Source of the DNA: Thermoflexibacter ruber
Lineage (GTDB): Bacteria > Bacteroidota > Bacteroidia > Cytophagales > Thermoflexibacteraceae
DNA length: 40,651 bases
Direction: 5' to 3'
NCBI RefSeq assembly: GCF_900113045.1
Contig: NZ_FONY01000034.1
Coordinates: forward strand, 21,243-61,893
Shown here in pieces: positions 40,469 to 40,651 of this stretch. The notes below the pieces were generated by a model that did no database searches, had not been told where the DNA came from, and saw only the letters and a list, made by a program, of their open reading frames with translations. Position numbers and translations under genes: made by a program. How positions within the stretch are numbered: the stretch's first letter is position 1; each line of letters opens with the position of its first letter.

Positions 40469-40651
40469 TCAATAAAAATTGGTTTTGGTTTTAGGGATAT
40501 GAAAATTCCAAGAAATTAAGGTTTCTAATTCCTGCTTATATTGGGCAATATGGGTAAAAAACTCACAGACCTTTTCCTTGAAATCTTGAAACTTCCTATA
40601 AAAACAAGTATCAATGACCTTTTTACGCATAAATTTCCATAATCTTTCAAT
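40469..40651 (-). mobile_element. C-terminal part of an IS630-type transposase, cut by the window edge
   Basis: The minus strand is open from 40651 to a TGA at 40469-40471, giving 60 residues. They start IERLWKFMRKKVIDTCFYRK and end NFHIPKTKTNFY. IERLW[KR]x[ML]+K is the block after the last catalytic Glu in IS630/Tc1-mariner DDE transposases, and the FxxFKEKVCEFF helix follows as usual. Just downstream, AAAACAAA / TTTGTTTT (40438-40455) is a dyad that may be part of the element end, but no inverted repeat partner is visible in the window. Confidence 0.7.

Noticed and set aside
1-40651. CRISPR arrays, rRNA or tRNA genes
   Set aside because: I saw no regularly spaced direct repeats and no tRNA or rRNA core sequences anywhere in the window.

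Overview
The window is AT-rich bacterial DNA from a member of the Bacteroidota, most likely of the Cytophagales type. The evidence is two TonB-dependent receptors with N-terminal carboxypeptidase-D-regulatory-like domains, TAnnTTTG promoters about 19 bases downstream of a TTTG element, few Shine-Dalgarno sequences, DUF2490, a pseudouridine synthase with a very long basic N-terminus, and a siroheme reductase with a C-terminal HEPN-like extension. The genus is not resolved.

Layout. 1-3122 (+): the tail of a SpoIIE-type phosphatase, a DksA/TraR-like protein, scpB and an RluB-type pseudouridine synthase. 3190-14087 (-): a sulfur block read right to left. It starts with promoter, SAM-I riboswitch and poly-Cys leader peptide, then a TonB-dependent receptor and a YeiH-type transporter. 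A second promoter, riboswitch and poly-Cys leader follow, then siroheme sulfite reductase, cobA, an unknown membrane protein, precorrin-2 dehydrogenase, a DUF2490 outer-membrane protein and flavodoxin. 14160-18294 (-): folC, a UDP-sugar epimerase, a WecA-like transferase and an isolated nuoA. 18377-18606: a MITE-like element. 18757-21894 (+): leucine dehydrogenase and a secreted OmpL47-repeat protein. 21965-24850 (-): a second TonB receptor. 25254-31535 (+): a small secreted unknown and a tripartite RND efflux operon. 31626-39050: esterase (+), mutL with a coiled-coil protein (-), acyl-CoA dehydrogenase (-) and an FAD/Fe-S oxidoreductase (+). 39083-40651 (-): a GT61 glycosyltransferase and the end of an IS630-type transposase.

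The most notable content is the sulfur block. Two separate transcription units each begin with the same composite control region: a promoter with exact 19-base spacing, a SAM-I (S-box) aptamer, then a short ORF starting about 12 bases after the aptamer and ending in an uninterrupted run of Cys codons directly before the stop (7 Cys at 9060-9188, 6 Cys at 13754-13861). This looks like serial sensing of SAM by RNA and of cysteine supply by a translating ribosome. It also argues that the reductase is assimilatory sulfite reductase, and that the adjacent receptor and YeiH-family transporter handle sulfur compounds. Poly-Cys leader ORFs are known as cysteine attenuators in mycobacteria; I do not know of a described SAM-I/poly-Cys tandem in Bacteroidota.

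Other points for a second look: nested and repeated GTGATAACAC palindromes before cobA, the MITE-like element with 15-bp terminal inverted repeats and a 10-bp near-perfect target duplication upstream of leucine dehydrogenase, and an unknown two-helix membrane protein inside the siroheme operon.
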